Source: an uncultured Chryseobacterium sp.
GTDB taxonomy: Bacteria > Bacteroidota > Bacteroidia > Flavobacteriales > Weeksellaceae
NCBI GenBank assembly: GCA_913775525.1
Contig: CAJYLH010000023.1
Span: 62,001-126,000 of the forward strand
DNA length: 64,000 nt
Direction of reading: 5' to 3'
In this document: positions 1-8,746 of the stretch, one piece after another
How the letters are laid out: each line of letters starts with the position of its first letter
How positions within the stretch are numbered: position 1 is the first letter of the stretch
Position numbers and translations under genes: made by a program
The notes under the pieces: model-generated
What the model saw: only the letters and a program-made list of their open reading frames with translations
Database searches by the model: none
What the model was told of the DNA's origin: nothing

Positions 1-1
1 A

Positions 2-1132
2 CTGACTCAACAGGAGATCAGGCGGCTGAACAACAATACCTATAAGATCCTCGGTCTTGAGCTGAGGAAAGTAAAAAGCATCCGGTCTTTAAGTTTTATA
101 CAAGGAACCATGGTGAATTTCCTGCAACAGCTGATCACCCTGACTTTGCTGCTTCTGATCTTCAAAAACATTGTGACGCCGGGAGAATACCTGTCGCTGA
201 TGTTTTATGGTTTTTTTATTTTCGGGCCGATGCAGGAAATCGGGAATATCATTATTTCTTACCGTGAAGCGGAAGCATCCCTGAATAATTTCGACCGCCT
301 GATGAAGAAAGAAGTTGAGGAAAAACCACTGACTCCAAAAAGAATCGGAGCGATCAGCGAACTTGAATTCAAAGGGGTCTCTTTTCAGCATCAGACCGCA
401 TCTTACAAAGCTTTGAATGCCATCTCCTTTGACGTGAAAAACGGGGAGACCGTAGCATTCGTAGGACCGAGCGGCTCAGGAAAAAGCACGCTGGTCAAAC
501 TTCTGGTCGGACTCTACCGGCCTAAAGAAGGGGCCATTTTTTACAATCATATCAACGGCAATGCATTTGATTTTGATGAACTGAGAAACCAGATCGGCTT
601 TGTTACCCAGGACACCCAGCTTTTTGCCGGTACCATCAAGGAAAACCTGCTGTTCGTCAATCCGGAGGCTACAGAAGCGGATCTTCAGCTGGCCCTGGAA
701 CGGTCCAGCAGTACAGCACTTATTGAAAGGGCTGAAAAAGGCATTGATACCGTTATAGGAGAAGGAGGGCTGAAACTGAGTGGAGGCGAAAAACAGAGGA
801 TTGCGATTGCCAGAGCTTTGCTCAGAAAGCCGCATCTCCTGATTTTTGATGAAGCAACTTCTGCCCTCGACAGTATTACGGAAGAAGCTATTACGTCTAC
901 CATCAAACAAATTTCCCGGGAAAAAGACCAGATCACCGTACTCATTGCCCACCGACTGAGTACCGTTATGCACGCAGACCGGATCTATGTGCTGGAACGC
1001 GGACAGATTATTGAAACCGGATCCCATGAAAACCTGCTGGCATTGAATGGGCTGTATTATGCCATGTGGAGGCAGCAGATCGGGGAACGCAAGATTTCAG
1101 ATCCCGGTCCAGACCAGGATACCATACAATAA
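2..1132 (+). CDS. ABC exporter, C-terminal part (5' end outside window)
   Basis: The reading frame is open to the first base of the window, so this is the last ~376 residues of a longer ABC exporter with fused membrane and ATPase domains. Two hydrophobic helices of the membrane domain (around LITLTLLLLIF and LMFYGFFIF) precede an ATPase with Walker A GPSGSGKST, signature LSGGEKQR, Walker B LLIFDEATSALD and the H-loop IAHRLS. All nucleotide-hydrolysis residues are present. The missing N-terminus decides whether it is an MsbA-like lipid/drug exporter or a peptidase-containing peptide exporter. The two HTH genes downstream recall the neighbourhood of peptide exporters in related genomes, but that is a weak inference. 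The internal ATG at 110 is not a plausible start because it would remove half of the membrane domain. Confidence 0.9.
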   Translation: MTQQEIRRLNNNTYKILGLELRKVKSIRSLSFIQGTMVNFLQQLITLTLLLLIFKNIVTPGEYLSLMFYGFFIFGPMQEIGNIIISYREAEASLNNFDRLMKKEVEEKPLTPKRIGAISELEFKGVSFQHQTASYKALNAISFDVKNGETVAFVGPSGSGKSTLVKLLVGLYRPKEGAIFYNHINGNAFDFDELRNQIGFVTQDTQLFAGTIKENLLFVNPEATEADLQLALERSSSTALIERAEKGIDTVIGEGGLKLSGGEKQRIAIARALLRKPHLLIFDEATSALDSITEEAITSTIKQISREKDQITVLIAHRLSTVMHADRIYVLERGQIIETGSHENLLALNGLYYAMWRQQIGERKISDPGPDQDTIQ

Positions 1133-1144
1133 CTTAAAATTAAA

Positions 1145-1187
1145 ACAAGAACAAACGCCGGACAGGAAGTCCGGCGTTTGTTCTTGT
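1145..1187. terminator. Bidirectional intrinsic terminator
   Basis: A perfect 19-bp inverted repeat (1145-1163 and 1169-1187) with a 5-nt loop AGGAA. The GC-rich core is flanked by A/T-rich arms, so either strand gives a hairpin with a U-rich end. It sits between the converging exporter gene and the HTH gene pair and can stop both transcripts. Confidence 0.85.
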
Positions 1188-1204
1188 ATTCATCACTACT
1201 GATA

Positions 1205-1534
1205 TCAGCTTTTATTTTCTATCATTCTTTTCCATCTGGAAACCGTGTTCCTGCTGAGCCTGAAGTGGGCCGCAAGCTGCCTGTTATTATATCCGGACTC
1301 TTTCTGAAACTGAAGGATATCCCTGATGGCTTTTAAATCGTAACCCTTCAGTTTCTGATTATTCCTTACCTGTTCAGTATCCGCCTTGTCTGAGAGGATT
1401 TCATCCAGCCGGATGACATCCATAATCTGGATCTGCTTTTTGCTTAAAATAGGCTGGCAAAGCTGTTTTTTATCAGGATATTTCAAAGCGATCATATCAC
1501 GATAGATCTTTTTGTAGTCCGGTGTATTTTTCAT
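1205..1534 (-). CDS. Small HTH protein (Fis/transposase-orfA-like fold)
   Basis: A 109-residue, charged, soluble protein whose last ~35 residues (YNNRQLAAHFRLSRNTVSRW) form a recognisable helix-turn-helix of the type found in IS3 OrfA and Fis-like regulators. No catalytic domain and no flanking inverted repeats are visible, so it is unlikely to be a working transposase. It lies 13 bp downstream of another HTH gene on the same strand and probably shares its transcript. The function is not known. A DNA-binding regulator of the neighbouring exporter locus is possible. Confidence 0.7.
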   Translation of the reverse strand: MKNTPDYKKIYRDMIALKYPDKKQLCQPILSKKQIQIMDVIRLDEILSDKADTEQVRNNQKLKGYDLKAIRDILQFQKESGYNNRQLAAHFRLSRNTVSRWKRMIENKS

Positions 1535-1547
1535 CTTCTGTACAGTA

Positions 1548-1979
1548 TTATTTGTTTTTACTGATCCATTTGTACAATGTGGTTTTAGGAATTTTGTACT
1601 CCTGTATCACCTGATTAGGAGTTTTTTTCCCGGTCTGAATCTGTTCGAGGACAAAGCTGATCATCTGCTGGGTGTAAATATTCTTCCTAAACACGGGCAG
1701 GCCCGACTCTTCGATTTTGCGTGAAGCCTTTTTCTTTTTATCGGCTCCGGATGGCGGAGCATACAGGATGAGGTGTTGGCTGTACAGCCTGAAAAAATCA
1801 TATTCCAGAAGTTTGCTCCAGCGGAGCAGTATCCCGGTTTCCAGATCCGGGGAATCGTACATTGCTAAAATTTCCGCTTCTGTTTTTTTAAGGAAATTCA
1901 TGATCCTGGGCATCTCTATACCACTTTCACGGACTCTCCTCACGATCAGCTTGCCGATGTGAATGTCTTTGAACATCAT
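1548..1979 (-). CDS. HTH protein with conserved N-terminal region
   Basis: A 143-residue soluble protein. The N-terminal ~75 residues (from FKDIHIGKLI) look like a compact helical domain that, from memory, is frequent in Chryseobacterium. A basic linker (KKKKASRK) follows, and the C-terminus (TPNQVIQEYKIPKTTLYKWI) is a helix-turn-helix. It is the first gene of a two-gene unit with the HTH gene at 1205-1534. Two adjacent ATG codons (1979, 1976) could start it. It has often been called a transposase because of the HTH, but no DDE/DEDD domain is present, so a regulator is the safer reading. Confidence 0.7.
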   Translation of the reverse strand: MMFKDIHIGKLIVRRVRESGIEMPRIMNFLKKTEAEILAMYDSPDLETGILLRWSKLLEYDFFRLYSQHLILYAPPSGADKKKKASRKIEESGLPVFRKNIYTQQMISFVLEQIQTGKKTPNQVIQEYKIPKTTLYKWISKNK

Positions 1980-2055
1980 TTGTGTTTTTTATGGTTAAAG
2001 GTGCAAGTTAACATTTTGACCGACAAAACGAAAATTTTCTGACATGATTTTATGC

Positions 2056-3507
2056 TTATCTAACAATCCCTACGTTGCCATTTTTATCAGTCCGGACTAC
2101 CCAGAAATCGAATCCGCCCTGTGTATTGGTTCCTGCCTGATTGCCGGTATTGAATGAACCTTCTGCAGAAAAGCCTCCAAACAGATAGCCATCCGGCGTT
2201 TCGGAAATGCTGTACAGGAAATCATCGGAAGCACCGCCATATCTCTTCTGCCACTGAATGATTCCTGAGCTGTCAGTCTTCAAAATCCAGTAATCGTTTC
2301 CTCCATATCCGGGGGAGCCTGCCTGAAGGCCTGTACTGGCAGAATTAGCATCAGAAAAACCTCCGATGATAAAGCCTCCGTCTGAAGTCTGCCGGATCGC
2401 ATAACAGTAATTATAGGATGATCCGCCATACCTGTTCTGCCACTGGATATCACCAGTACTGCTGATTTTTACAATCCAGTAATCGTACACGCCATAAGCA
2501 TTTAGATTAGATTGATCGCCAGAAAGCAAAAAGCCATAGCTTGAATGTCCTGCTATAATATATCCACCATCATTGGTTTTGATAACATCATATAAGACAT
2601 CCTGAGCCATAGATCCATAATTTCTCTGCCACTGTATTGTCCCAGCATTATTAACCTTGATCAGCCAATAATCGATGCTTCCTCGGCTTGATGATCCCGC
2701 CTGGATACCACCACCTTCAAAATCAGAATTTCCCGCGATAATATATCCTCCGTCCTGTGTCTGTTTAACAGAATATAAAAAATCATCGTAGCCAGCGCCA
2801 TACCTTTTCTGCCACTGGATTATACCTGACGCATCAGTTTTCAGAACCCAGTAATCATATCCTCCATAATTGGTGCTTCCTGTCTGGTCTCCTGTATTGG
2901 CTGATGCTGCAACGGAATAACCTCCTATAAAAAAACCTCCGTCAGCGGTCTGCACAATGGAATTAGCACCATTTACTACATCATCCCCAGATCCGCCGTA
3001 TCTTTTCTGCCACTGGATATTTCCGGAAGAATCAATCTTAATGAGCCAATAATCTATCCCTCCCTTACCTGCAATTCCAGCCTGGTCTCCGGTAGATGCG
3101 GAAGCGGCTTCTGATCTTCCCAGCAGGACATATCCGTTATCGCTGGTCTGAACAACACCGTAGAGCTGGTCATCACCGGTTCCCCCGTATCGTTTCTGCC
3201 ACTGAATGTTTCCGGTATTATCCGCTTTTACCACCCAGTAATCCCATCCTCCTTTTCCGGTGATGCCTGCCTGGTCTGCTGACCCGGCTGATGCTGAAGC
3301 CGAGTAACCTCCCATAATAAAGCCCCCGTCTGAGGTATTGTTGACGGAATATAAATAATCCTGATCGGTTCCGCCGTACCTGGCCGTAACTGCATAGAAA
3401 GACATTGGCGGACTCCCGGCCATCTGCGCTTTAAGGTTAACCGTTACTACCAACATAACAAAAAAGATGAAGGTAAGGATATACTTTTTTATCATATTAT
3501 TTTTCAT
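2056..3507 (-). CDS. Secreted seven-repeat protein, probable beta-propeller
   Basis: 483 residues with a signal peptide (MKNNMIKKYILTFIFFVML, then Ala-Gln). The rest is seven tandem repeats of about 63 residues, each running YGG..DD.LY, DGG(Y/F)IIGG.S, TG.QAG, GG.DYW.(V/L)K.D, G.IQWQKR. Similar repeats occur in delta-60/SBBP-type surface proteins. Seven four-strand repeats would close a seven-bladed propeller (inference). The last repeat ends at the C-terminus (NGNVGIVR) without an added type IX sorting domain. The gene starts 2 bp after the stop of the upstream repeat-protein gene, so the two are almost certainly co-transcribed and perhaps translationally coupled. The ligand is unknown. Confidence 0.85.
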   Translation of the reverse strand: MKNNMIKKYILTFIFFVMLVVTVNLKAQMAGSPPMSFYAVTARYGGTDQDYLYSVNNTSDGGFIMGGYSASASAGSADQAGITGKGGWDYWVVKADNTGNIQWQKRYGGTGDDQLYGVVQTSDNGYVLLGRSEAASASTGDQAGIAGKGGIDYWLIKIDSSGNIQWQKRYGGSGDDVVNGANSIVQTADGGFFIGGYSVAASANTGDQTGSTNYGGYDYWVLKTDASGIIQWQKRYGAGYDDFLYSVKQTQDGGYIIAGNSDFEGGGIQAGSSSRGSIDYWLIKVNNAGTIQWQRNYGSMAQDVLYDVIKTNDGGYIIAGHSSYGFLLSGDQSNLNAYGVYDYWIVKISSTGDIQWQNRYGGSSYNYCYAIRQTSDGGFIIGGFSDANSASTGLQAGSPGYGGNDYWILKTDSSGIIQWQKRYGGASDDFLYSISETPDGYLFGGFSAEGSFNTGNQAGTNTQGGFDFWVVRTDKNGNVGIVR

Positions 3508-3509
3508 TT

Positions 3510-4820
3510 CTAGAATCCTGAAATCATATGAACATATACCGTGCTTCCCATTACCATAAAAGTATAAAGGGTCTCCTTATCAGCTATGGTTGCTGTATTG
3601 TGTACGTATTTTACTGTAAACCCATTAGCTGTAAATGCTGATGTTCCTGAAGTGGTTCCTCTTACACTTAAGGTATACGTTCCGCCATCCTTGATATTCT
3701 GAAGCGTAAAGTTCCCCGCAGAAGCCGCAGTATACGCCAGGTTACTTTTGCTGTAATCGATGGTGGTACTGCTTCCCGCATTGTAAGCAGACTTATTGGT
3801 GGAAGCACCGTCAATTTCCAATTTTGAGGCAGGAGATGTGGTTCCGATCCCTACATTAACTGCTAAAGAACCCGTACCGCCCAACACAAGGCTGTTGCTG
3901 GCGCTTACTATAGCGCCATAACCGATCGCTGTGGCATTGGTAAGATTGTTGACAGCCGCGTCGGCCCCGTTTCCAACAAAAGTATTGTTATTACCGGTAG
4001 TAATCGTTTTCCCTGCCAAAGTTCCTACTGCAACGTTTCTAACCCCGGTAGTATTGCCTTCCCCGGCCCGATAACCTACGAAAGCATTGTATCCTCCCGA
4101 AGTATTAGCATTTCCAGCCCAGGTTCCTAAAAAAACATTGGCATCACCGGTTGTATTGCTTCCGGAATTGTATCCCATAAGTACATTTGAGTTGCCGCCG
4201 ATATTGGAAGCACCTGAGTACGGTCCGACAAAGACATTGGAGCTTCCTATGGTGTTGGCGGAACCAGCGTTATTCCCTATAAAAACATTCAGGTTCCCTG
4301 TTGTGGTGGCTTTTCCGGCATTAAGGCCAAAAGTAAGGTTATCTGAGGCCGCTGTTCCAATATAACCTGATAAGTTATTATTGGTCCTGATGACAAATGA
4401 ATGGGCATCAGTTGTCCCGATAAATTTTGTCCCCAAAGCATTGATAGCTGTAGCATCAGTACCACTGTTTCCAGTCACCGCCCACGCCGGGATGCTCTGC
4501 CATGTCGCAATTCCGTTCGCATCGGAAGTCAACACTTTTCCGCTTCCCTGTGTGCCATCGGCTATTTTTACAGCTCCGTTCGCTGTCCCGCTGTTAATGT
4601 CCAGCCTTACAGAAGGCGAAACGGTTCCCAAACCGACAAATCCGGCAGCAGTGACTGTAACATCATCCGACTGCTGAATTGCCGAAGGCATACCTGTGGA
4701 AGGGTTATTTTTACCTCCGTCAATGTGAAAGGTTCCCTGTGGATTGGTCGTATTGATTCCAACCTGGGAAAATGCAGTAACCGGTATTGTTACTGCTAAA
4801 GTGAGTAATTTTTTTTTCAT
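3510..4820 (-). CDS. Secreted YadA-head-like repeat protein
   Basis: 436 residues with a signal peptide (MKKKLLTLAVTIPVTAFSQ). It then has the VGINTTNPQGTFHIDGG start typical of many flavobacterial surface proteins. Around residues 155-310 there are about seven repeats of 16-17 residues of the form GN.NVF.G..AG..NT.G. This pattern resembles the left-handed beta-roll of trimeric adhesin heads and phage-tail-like fibres. A C-terminal ~100-residue domain rich in Ser/Thr and aromatic residues follows; no autotransporter anchor or type IX tail is visible. It is the promoter-proximal gene of a pair with the propeller-like protein. An adhesive or structural surface role is likely but unproven. Confidence 0.8.
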   Translation of the reverse strand: MKKKLLTLAVTIPVTAFSQVGINTTNPQGTFHIDGGKNNPSTGMPSAIQQSDDVTVTAAGFVGLGTVSPSVRLDINSGTANGAVKIADGTQGSGKVLTSDANGIATWQSIPAWAVTGNSGTDATAINALGTKFIGTTDAHSFVIRTNNNLSGYIGTAASDNLTFGLNAGKATTTGNLNVFIGNNAGSANTIGSSNVFVGPYSGASNIGGNSNVLMGYNSGSNTTGDANVFLGTWAGNANTSGGYNAFVGYRAGEGNTTGVRNVAVGTLAGKTITTGNNNTFVGNGADAAVNNLTNATAIGYGAIVSASNSLVLGGTGSLAVNVGIGTTSPASKLEIDGASTNKSAYNAGSSTTIDYSKSNLAYTAASAGNFTLQNIKDGGTYTLSVRGTTSGTSAFTANGFTVKYVHNTATIADKETLYTFMVMGSTVYVHMISGF

Positions 4821-4840
4821 TCCTATCAGGATTATATCAT

Positions 4841-4869
4841 ATGCGGATGACCACTCTGATCATCCGCAT
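4841..4869. terminator. Stem-loop between the DUF4870 gene and the repeat-protein pair
   Basis: A perfect 10-bp inverted repeat (4841-4850 and 4860-4869) with a 9-nt loop. It lies just after the stop of the minus-strand gene at 4890. The U-tract is weak, so termination is possible but may be incomplete. Confidence 0.45.
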
Positions 4870-4889
4870 TGGTAAGTTGTAGTAAAGAA

Positions 4890-5222
4890 TTATTTGTCTA
4901 TGAATCCGAAAGCATTTTCAAACATATGTCCAATAACCGGGAGTGGCTTCTTCTCTTCATTGGCCGCATTGATAATGCCTATGATCAACAGAATTAAAAA
5001 AATGATCCCGATGAAATTGATGAAGCCCAGCGACGGGACGGTAGCCACAACCACAGACATCAGAATATTGACGATAAAAGATACAATAAAAAGGCCCAGT
5101 CCCTGCCTGAGGTGGTATACCGCCAGGTCACTTTTAGGATTCAGGTCCTTGCTTTTTACATACGCTATGATCCACCCTATAATAGTGACATAAGATAAGA
5201 TCGCTACAGTTTTATTGCTCAT
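4890..5222 (-). CDS. Small DUF4870/Tic20-like membrane protein
   Basis: 110 residues with three hydrophobic segments (about 5-20, 45-63 and 66-87) and a YHLRQGLGLF motif after the first helix, which is characteristic of DUF4870 membrane proteins. The length fits that family. The biochemical role of the family is not established. A TAnnTTTG box on the minus strand lies 20 bp before the start codon, supporting a monocistronic gene or the head of the following repeat-protein pair. Confidence 0.8.
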   Translation of the reverse strand: MSNKTVAILSYVTIIGWIIAYVKSKDLNPKSDLAVYHLRQGLGLFIVSFIVNILMSVVVATVPSLGFINFIGIIFLILLIIGIINAANEEKKPLPVIGHMFENAFGFIDK

Positions 5223-5568
5223 ACTATTGCTTTTATTTGCGGCAAAATTATAAAGAGCTACAAGAAATTTCGTACATAATTGGAATTATGGTATTTTGGA
5301 TTTATATTGAGTATATCTGACTTTTTTTTATAATGATCCTGCTGTTTATTCTGATGCCTGAAGATTTGTTTCAGAAAGATTTCAGGATTAAATCAATATG
5401 AAAAGGATTAATATTAATACATACTCGATTTGCTTTCCTCACTTCGCACTTCCCCTGATAAGAATTCATTTGAGTCAGACGATTTATTGACAAATGTTTA
5501 TACTATATAAGCTTGTTTTGGCTTCACGTTTAAAAACTTTCTCTATATTACTCTATGAAAAGATCAAC
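5223..5568. other. Divergent intergenic region with a minus-strand promoter box
   Basis: 346 bp of A/T-rich DNA between divergent genes. The minus-strand -7 box TAATTTTG is at 5243-5250. I see no further gene or RNA in it. An in-frame upstream ATG at 5494 for the plus-strand gene exists but adds 25 residues that do not look like a signal sequence. Confidence 0.5.
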
Positions 5569-6078
5569 ATGAAAAAAAATATATTTCGTTATATTCTCCT
5601 GTTATGTATACTTTATCCCGGTTTTCTTCTTGCTAATGCTGGTTCTCCAATGCTATGGTTCAGTTTTCTGCACCTGATCTGGATTAACTTTATGATTGGC
5701 ACTGTTGAAAGCAGTATTATTCAGAATATATTCAGGATTCCAAACAGTTTGTGGATCATTATTTCGGGTAATTATGCTTCGATGTTTGCGGGTTATTACT
5801 GGATTGCTCCTTATTTTTCCCATTTACGGGGATACGAAGATTTCTGGGGAATGAAATCCAGGGTGGGAACGTATGAACTGAACGGCTTCTTTATTGGTTT
5901 TGCAGCCAGCTTTATCGCCAGCCTGCTTATTGAGTTCCCTTTTTACTGGCTCTCTTTATATAAAAAGAAGATGCGATGGAAATTGTTGAGTCCTTTCTTA
6001 ACTGTCAACCTCATCACTAATACTCTTATGTTCCTGATCTATTTTATTATTGCTGCTTTAGGTGCAAAGTGGGGATAA
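5569..6078 (+). CDS. Polytopic membrane protein of unknown function
   Basis: 169 residues when started at the ATG at 5569 (MKKNIFRYILLLCILYPG), which gives a clean signal-like or first transmembrane segment ending LLANAGSP. Three further hydrophobic stretches follow (around FLHLIWINFMIG, FFIGFAASFIASLLI and LITNTLMFLIYFIIAALG). I do not recognise the family. It stands alone between a divergent gene and an AraC-type regulator gene. Base composition is lower in GC than most neighbours. Confidence 0.65.
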   Translation: MKKNIFRYILLLCILYPGFLLANAGSPMLWFSFLHLIWINFMIGTVESSIIQNIFRIPNSLWIIISGNYASMFAGYYWIAPYFSHLRGYEDFWGMKSRVGTYELNGFFIGFAASFIASLLIEFPFYWLSLYKKKMRWKLLSPFLTVNLITNTLMFLIYFIIAALGAKWG

Positions 6079-6241
6079 GTTTTTTTGATTCGATCTTTAA
6101 TCTTGAATTACAAAAACCTCTGCTATCGGATAAGTATTTTATTCCCTTAGTAAATTTCCACTTATTACCATATTTATTTATCTTTACTTTTCAATTCATT
6201 CATTTAATGACGGACCAATACTCCAAACCGAAATTAAAATA

Positions 6242-7069
6242 ATGCAGGAAAGTGATGATCTATATAAAAGCAGCAGAATAGAAGTACCGGAAAAATTCAG
6301 GGATGTTTTTTCGCACTTTTACCATGCAGAAAATGCTTCTTCTGAAAGTATTTCAAAAATGTTGCTGCCGTCATTCCAGACCATTCTCATTTTCAGTTTC
6401 GGAATACAACCAACCACGATCCACACCTCTACCAGTACCCGGATATACATTGACCGTTGCCTGGTCTTAGGCCCGGTCAAAAAGGCATTCCGGTATTCTC
6501 TTCCTCCAGGTTCGGCTATTCTTGTCGCTAATTTTAAGAATGATGCTTTCTTCCGTTTTTTCGGACAGGCTGTTATTCCGGAACATTCTTCTGTCCATCC
6601 GGATCAGCTGCTGGAAGAAAACTGCTTTACCGCCTTATGGACCGAGCTTAATAGCATTGATAACATGAACGAAAGAGTCCGTTATGTCCTTGAATATTGC
6701 AGGCCGTACCTAAGACCCAGAAATACCGTTGCAGAAGCGCTGTCTGATTTTGATCAGGCAAACCTTAATCCGGTTAAAGCTGTGGCATCCCGGCAAAACC
6801 AGACCGAGAGAATGGTACAGCTCAGCCATAAAAAGTATTTAGGCTACACCGCTAAAGAAGTCACCCGTTACAGAAGATTCCTGAAAGCAGTCATGCATAT
6901 CCAGGATGTATTGGAAGCCTCAGGCAAAGTGGAATGGTTTGATATTATTTCAGAATGCGGTTATTATGATCAGAGCCAGCTTATCCATGATTTTAACTAC
7001 TACCTCCACATCACTCCTACCAAGTACCTGAAGTTCCAGGAGGATATCTGCATCTCCGGAAGCCGGTAA
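6242..7069 (+). CDS. AraC-family transcriptional regulator
   Basis: 275 residues. The C-terminal ~90 residues carry two helix-turn-helix units of the AraC type. The first is near NQTERMVQLSHKKYLGYTAK; the second is ECGYYDQSQLIHDFNYYLHI followed by TPTKYLKF, the usual family signature. The N-terminal ~150 residues match the 'DUF6597-like' sensing region seen in many Bacteroidota AraC proteins. It is followed 72 bp later by a quinone reductase-like gene on the same strand with its own promoter box, which may be its target (inference from position). Confidence 0.85.
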   Translation: MQESDDLYKSSRIEVPEKFRDVFSHFYHAENASSESISKMLLPSFQTILIFSFGIQPTTIHTSTSTRIYIDRCLVLGPVKKAFRYSLPPGSAILVANFKNDAFFRFFGQAVIPEHSSVHPDQLLEENCFTALWTELNSIDNMNERVRYVLEYCRPYLRPRNTVAEALSDFDQANLNPVKAVASRQNQTERMVQLSHKKYLGYTAKEVTRYRRFLKAVMHIQDVLEASGKVEWFDIISECGYYDQSQLIHDFNYYLHITPTKYLKFQEDICISGSR

Positions 7070-7110
7070 TCCGTTTCGTTTTCGTACAATTTTCCCTCCA
7101 ATGGCCATTT

Positions 7111-7118
7111 TATCTTTG
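7111..7118 (+). promoter_or_regulatory. Flavobacterial -7 box for the flavodoxin-fold reductase gene
   Basis: TATCTTTG matches TAnnTTTG and lies 23 bp before the ATG at 7142. No clear TTG element is seen at the -33 position. Confidence 0.5.
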
Positions 7119-7141
7119 TCCTGTACAATTAAAACAGAACA

Positions 7142-7717
7142 ATGAGACATTTAATTATTTACGGTCATCCGAATGACGAAAGTTTAAACCATCACTTTCT
7201 TAACACCGTTACAGAAATTCTTAAGGCACAAAACCATGAGATCAGGATCAGGGATTTATATCAGCTTAATTTCAATCCCGTCCTCTCTCAACAGGACCTT
7301 AAAGATCAACGGTCGGGCCAGCTATCGGAGGATATCAAAGAAGAACAGGCGCATATTTTATGGGCAGACCACATTACCTTCATCTATCCGATCTGGTGGA
7401 CCGGAATGCCTGCGATAATGAAAGGGTTCATCGACCGCGTTTTCAGCTATGGTTTTGCCTACCGTTACGACCAAGGCATCCAGAAAGGCCTGTTGACCGG
7501 TACAATGGCAACCATCATCAATACACATGGAAAATCCAAGGCAGAATATGAAAGCATAGGAATGGACCAGGCACTGAGCCTGACCTCTGATAAAGGTGTT
7601 TTCACCTATTGCGGATTACAGATCAATCAACATCTTTTCTTTGATAAGGCAGATAAAGCTACGGAAGAAATGATTGAACAATGGAAGCAAAGCATCATAG
7701 CGGCTTACCTGAATTGA
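7142..7717 (+). CDS. NAD(P)H dehydrogenase (quinone)-like flavodoxin-fold protein
   Basis: 191 residues with the family's N-terminal HLIIYGHPNDESLNHHFL phosphate-binding segment, then FIYPIWWTGMPAIMKGFIDRVF, the hallmark of the MdaB/KefF/NQO branch. Members reduce quinones or electrophiles in the cytoplasm using FMN/FAD and NAD(P)H. The length is typical. The preceding AraC-type gene is the likely regulator. The exact substrate cannot be read from the sequence. Confidence 0.85.
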   Translation: MRHLIIYGHPNDESLNHHFLNTVTEILKAQNHEIRIRDLYQLNFNPVLSQQDLKDQRSGQLSEDIKEEQAHILWADHITFIYPIWWTGMPAIMKGFIDRVFSYGFAYRYDQGIQKGLLTGTMATIINTHGKSKAEYESIGMDQALSLTSDKGVFTYCGLQINQHLFFDKADKATEEMIEQWKQSIIAAYLN

Positions 7718-7796
7718 TTCTATGGTGATTTGTTAGAAAAGAAATGATTGAAAGTAACTTTTTTATCGGGAATCGGCATGTATCAACGAAAGTGAT

Positions 7797-8640
7797 TCTT
7801 TTCAACAAGTTCTCGATACACTTCACTTCGTTGCGTACTCGAATACATAACAAGGGAAAACTATCCCTGACCAACACTGCGGCACCGTCAGTTCGAGTTT
7901 TTTTCGCAGCAAAGCGGAGAAAAATGTATCGAGAACCGGTGAGTAACAGGCAAAAGCGTAATCCTTTTCAACAAGTTCCCGATACACTCCACTGCGTTGC
8001 GCACCCGAACAGACGGCTACGGAAATCAATGTCTGACAAACACTGCAGCCCCGTCAGTTCGAGTTTTTTTCGCAGCAAAGCGGAGAAAAATGTATCGAGA
8101 ACCAGTGAGTAACAAACAAAAGTATAATCCTTTTCAACTAGTTCTCAATACACTTCACTTCTTTGCGTACTCAAACAGACGAAGGTAGAAATTAATGTCT
8201 GACAAACACTGCGGCCCCGTCAGTTCGAGTTTTTTCGCAGCAAAGCGGAGAAAAATGTATCGAGAACCTGTGATTAATAAACAAAAGTGGGATCCTTTTC
8301 AACAAATTCTCGATACGCTCCACTTCGTTGCGTAGTCGAACGGACGAACCCGGAAATCAGTATCTGACCAACACTGCGGCCCCGTCAGTTCGAGTTTTTT
8401 TCGCAGCAAAGCGAAGAAAAATGTATCGAGAACCGGTGAGTAACAGGCAAAAGCGTAATCCTTTTCAACAAGTTCTCGATACACTCCACTGCGTTACGCA
8501 CTCGAACAGACGACGACGGAAATAGATCCCTGACAAACACTGCGGCCCCATCCATTCAAGTTTTTTTCGCAGCAAGGCGAAGAAAAATGTATCGAGAACC
8601 GGTGATTGACGACAAAAGAGTGCTTTTTTTCAACAAGTTC
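7797..8640. repeat. Tandem array, about five 166-bp units of alternating inverted elements
   Basis: Five units repeat with a period of 165-167 bp: the motif CAGTTCGAGTTTTTT starts at 7889, 8055, 8221 and 8386, with a diverged copy at 8550. TTCAACAAG-type motifs start at 7801, 7967, 8133, 8298, 8464 and 8629. Each unit holds two related elements in opposite orientation: a ~36-bp arm GTTCTCGATAC...CTCGAAC and a ~46-bp arm GTTCGAG...GTATCGAGAAC. Neighbouring arms can pair into long imperfect hairpins. No spacer diversity of CRISPR type is present. A related single cluster lies at 15170-15370 in reverse orientation. Several short ORFs run through the array in all frames but are by-products of the repeat. 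Confidence 0.9.
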
Positions 8641-8746
8641 TTAAAATCCCTGCTTCTTTGATGCATTAAAGGATATTCAAAAATATTTAACATAAATTTA
8701 GAAACCTTAAACCCCATATTCAGGGATGTTTTCTTACATTTATCCA

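Noticed and set aside
1205..1979. Insertion sequence carrying the two HTH genes
   Set aside because: No catalytic transposase domain, no terminal inverted repeats and no target duplication are visible.
7744..8525. Several overlapping ORFs of 60-120 residues on both strands in the repeat region
   Set aside because: They repeat the same short residue strings (for example AAPSVRVFFAAKRRKMYREP) because they read through the 166-bp units; no start, domain or codon pattern supports them.
7797..8640. CRISPR array
   Set aside because: The units repeat throughout, without unique spacers, and no cas genes are near.
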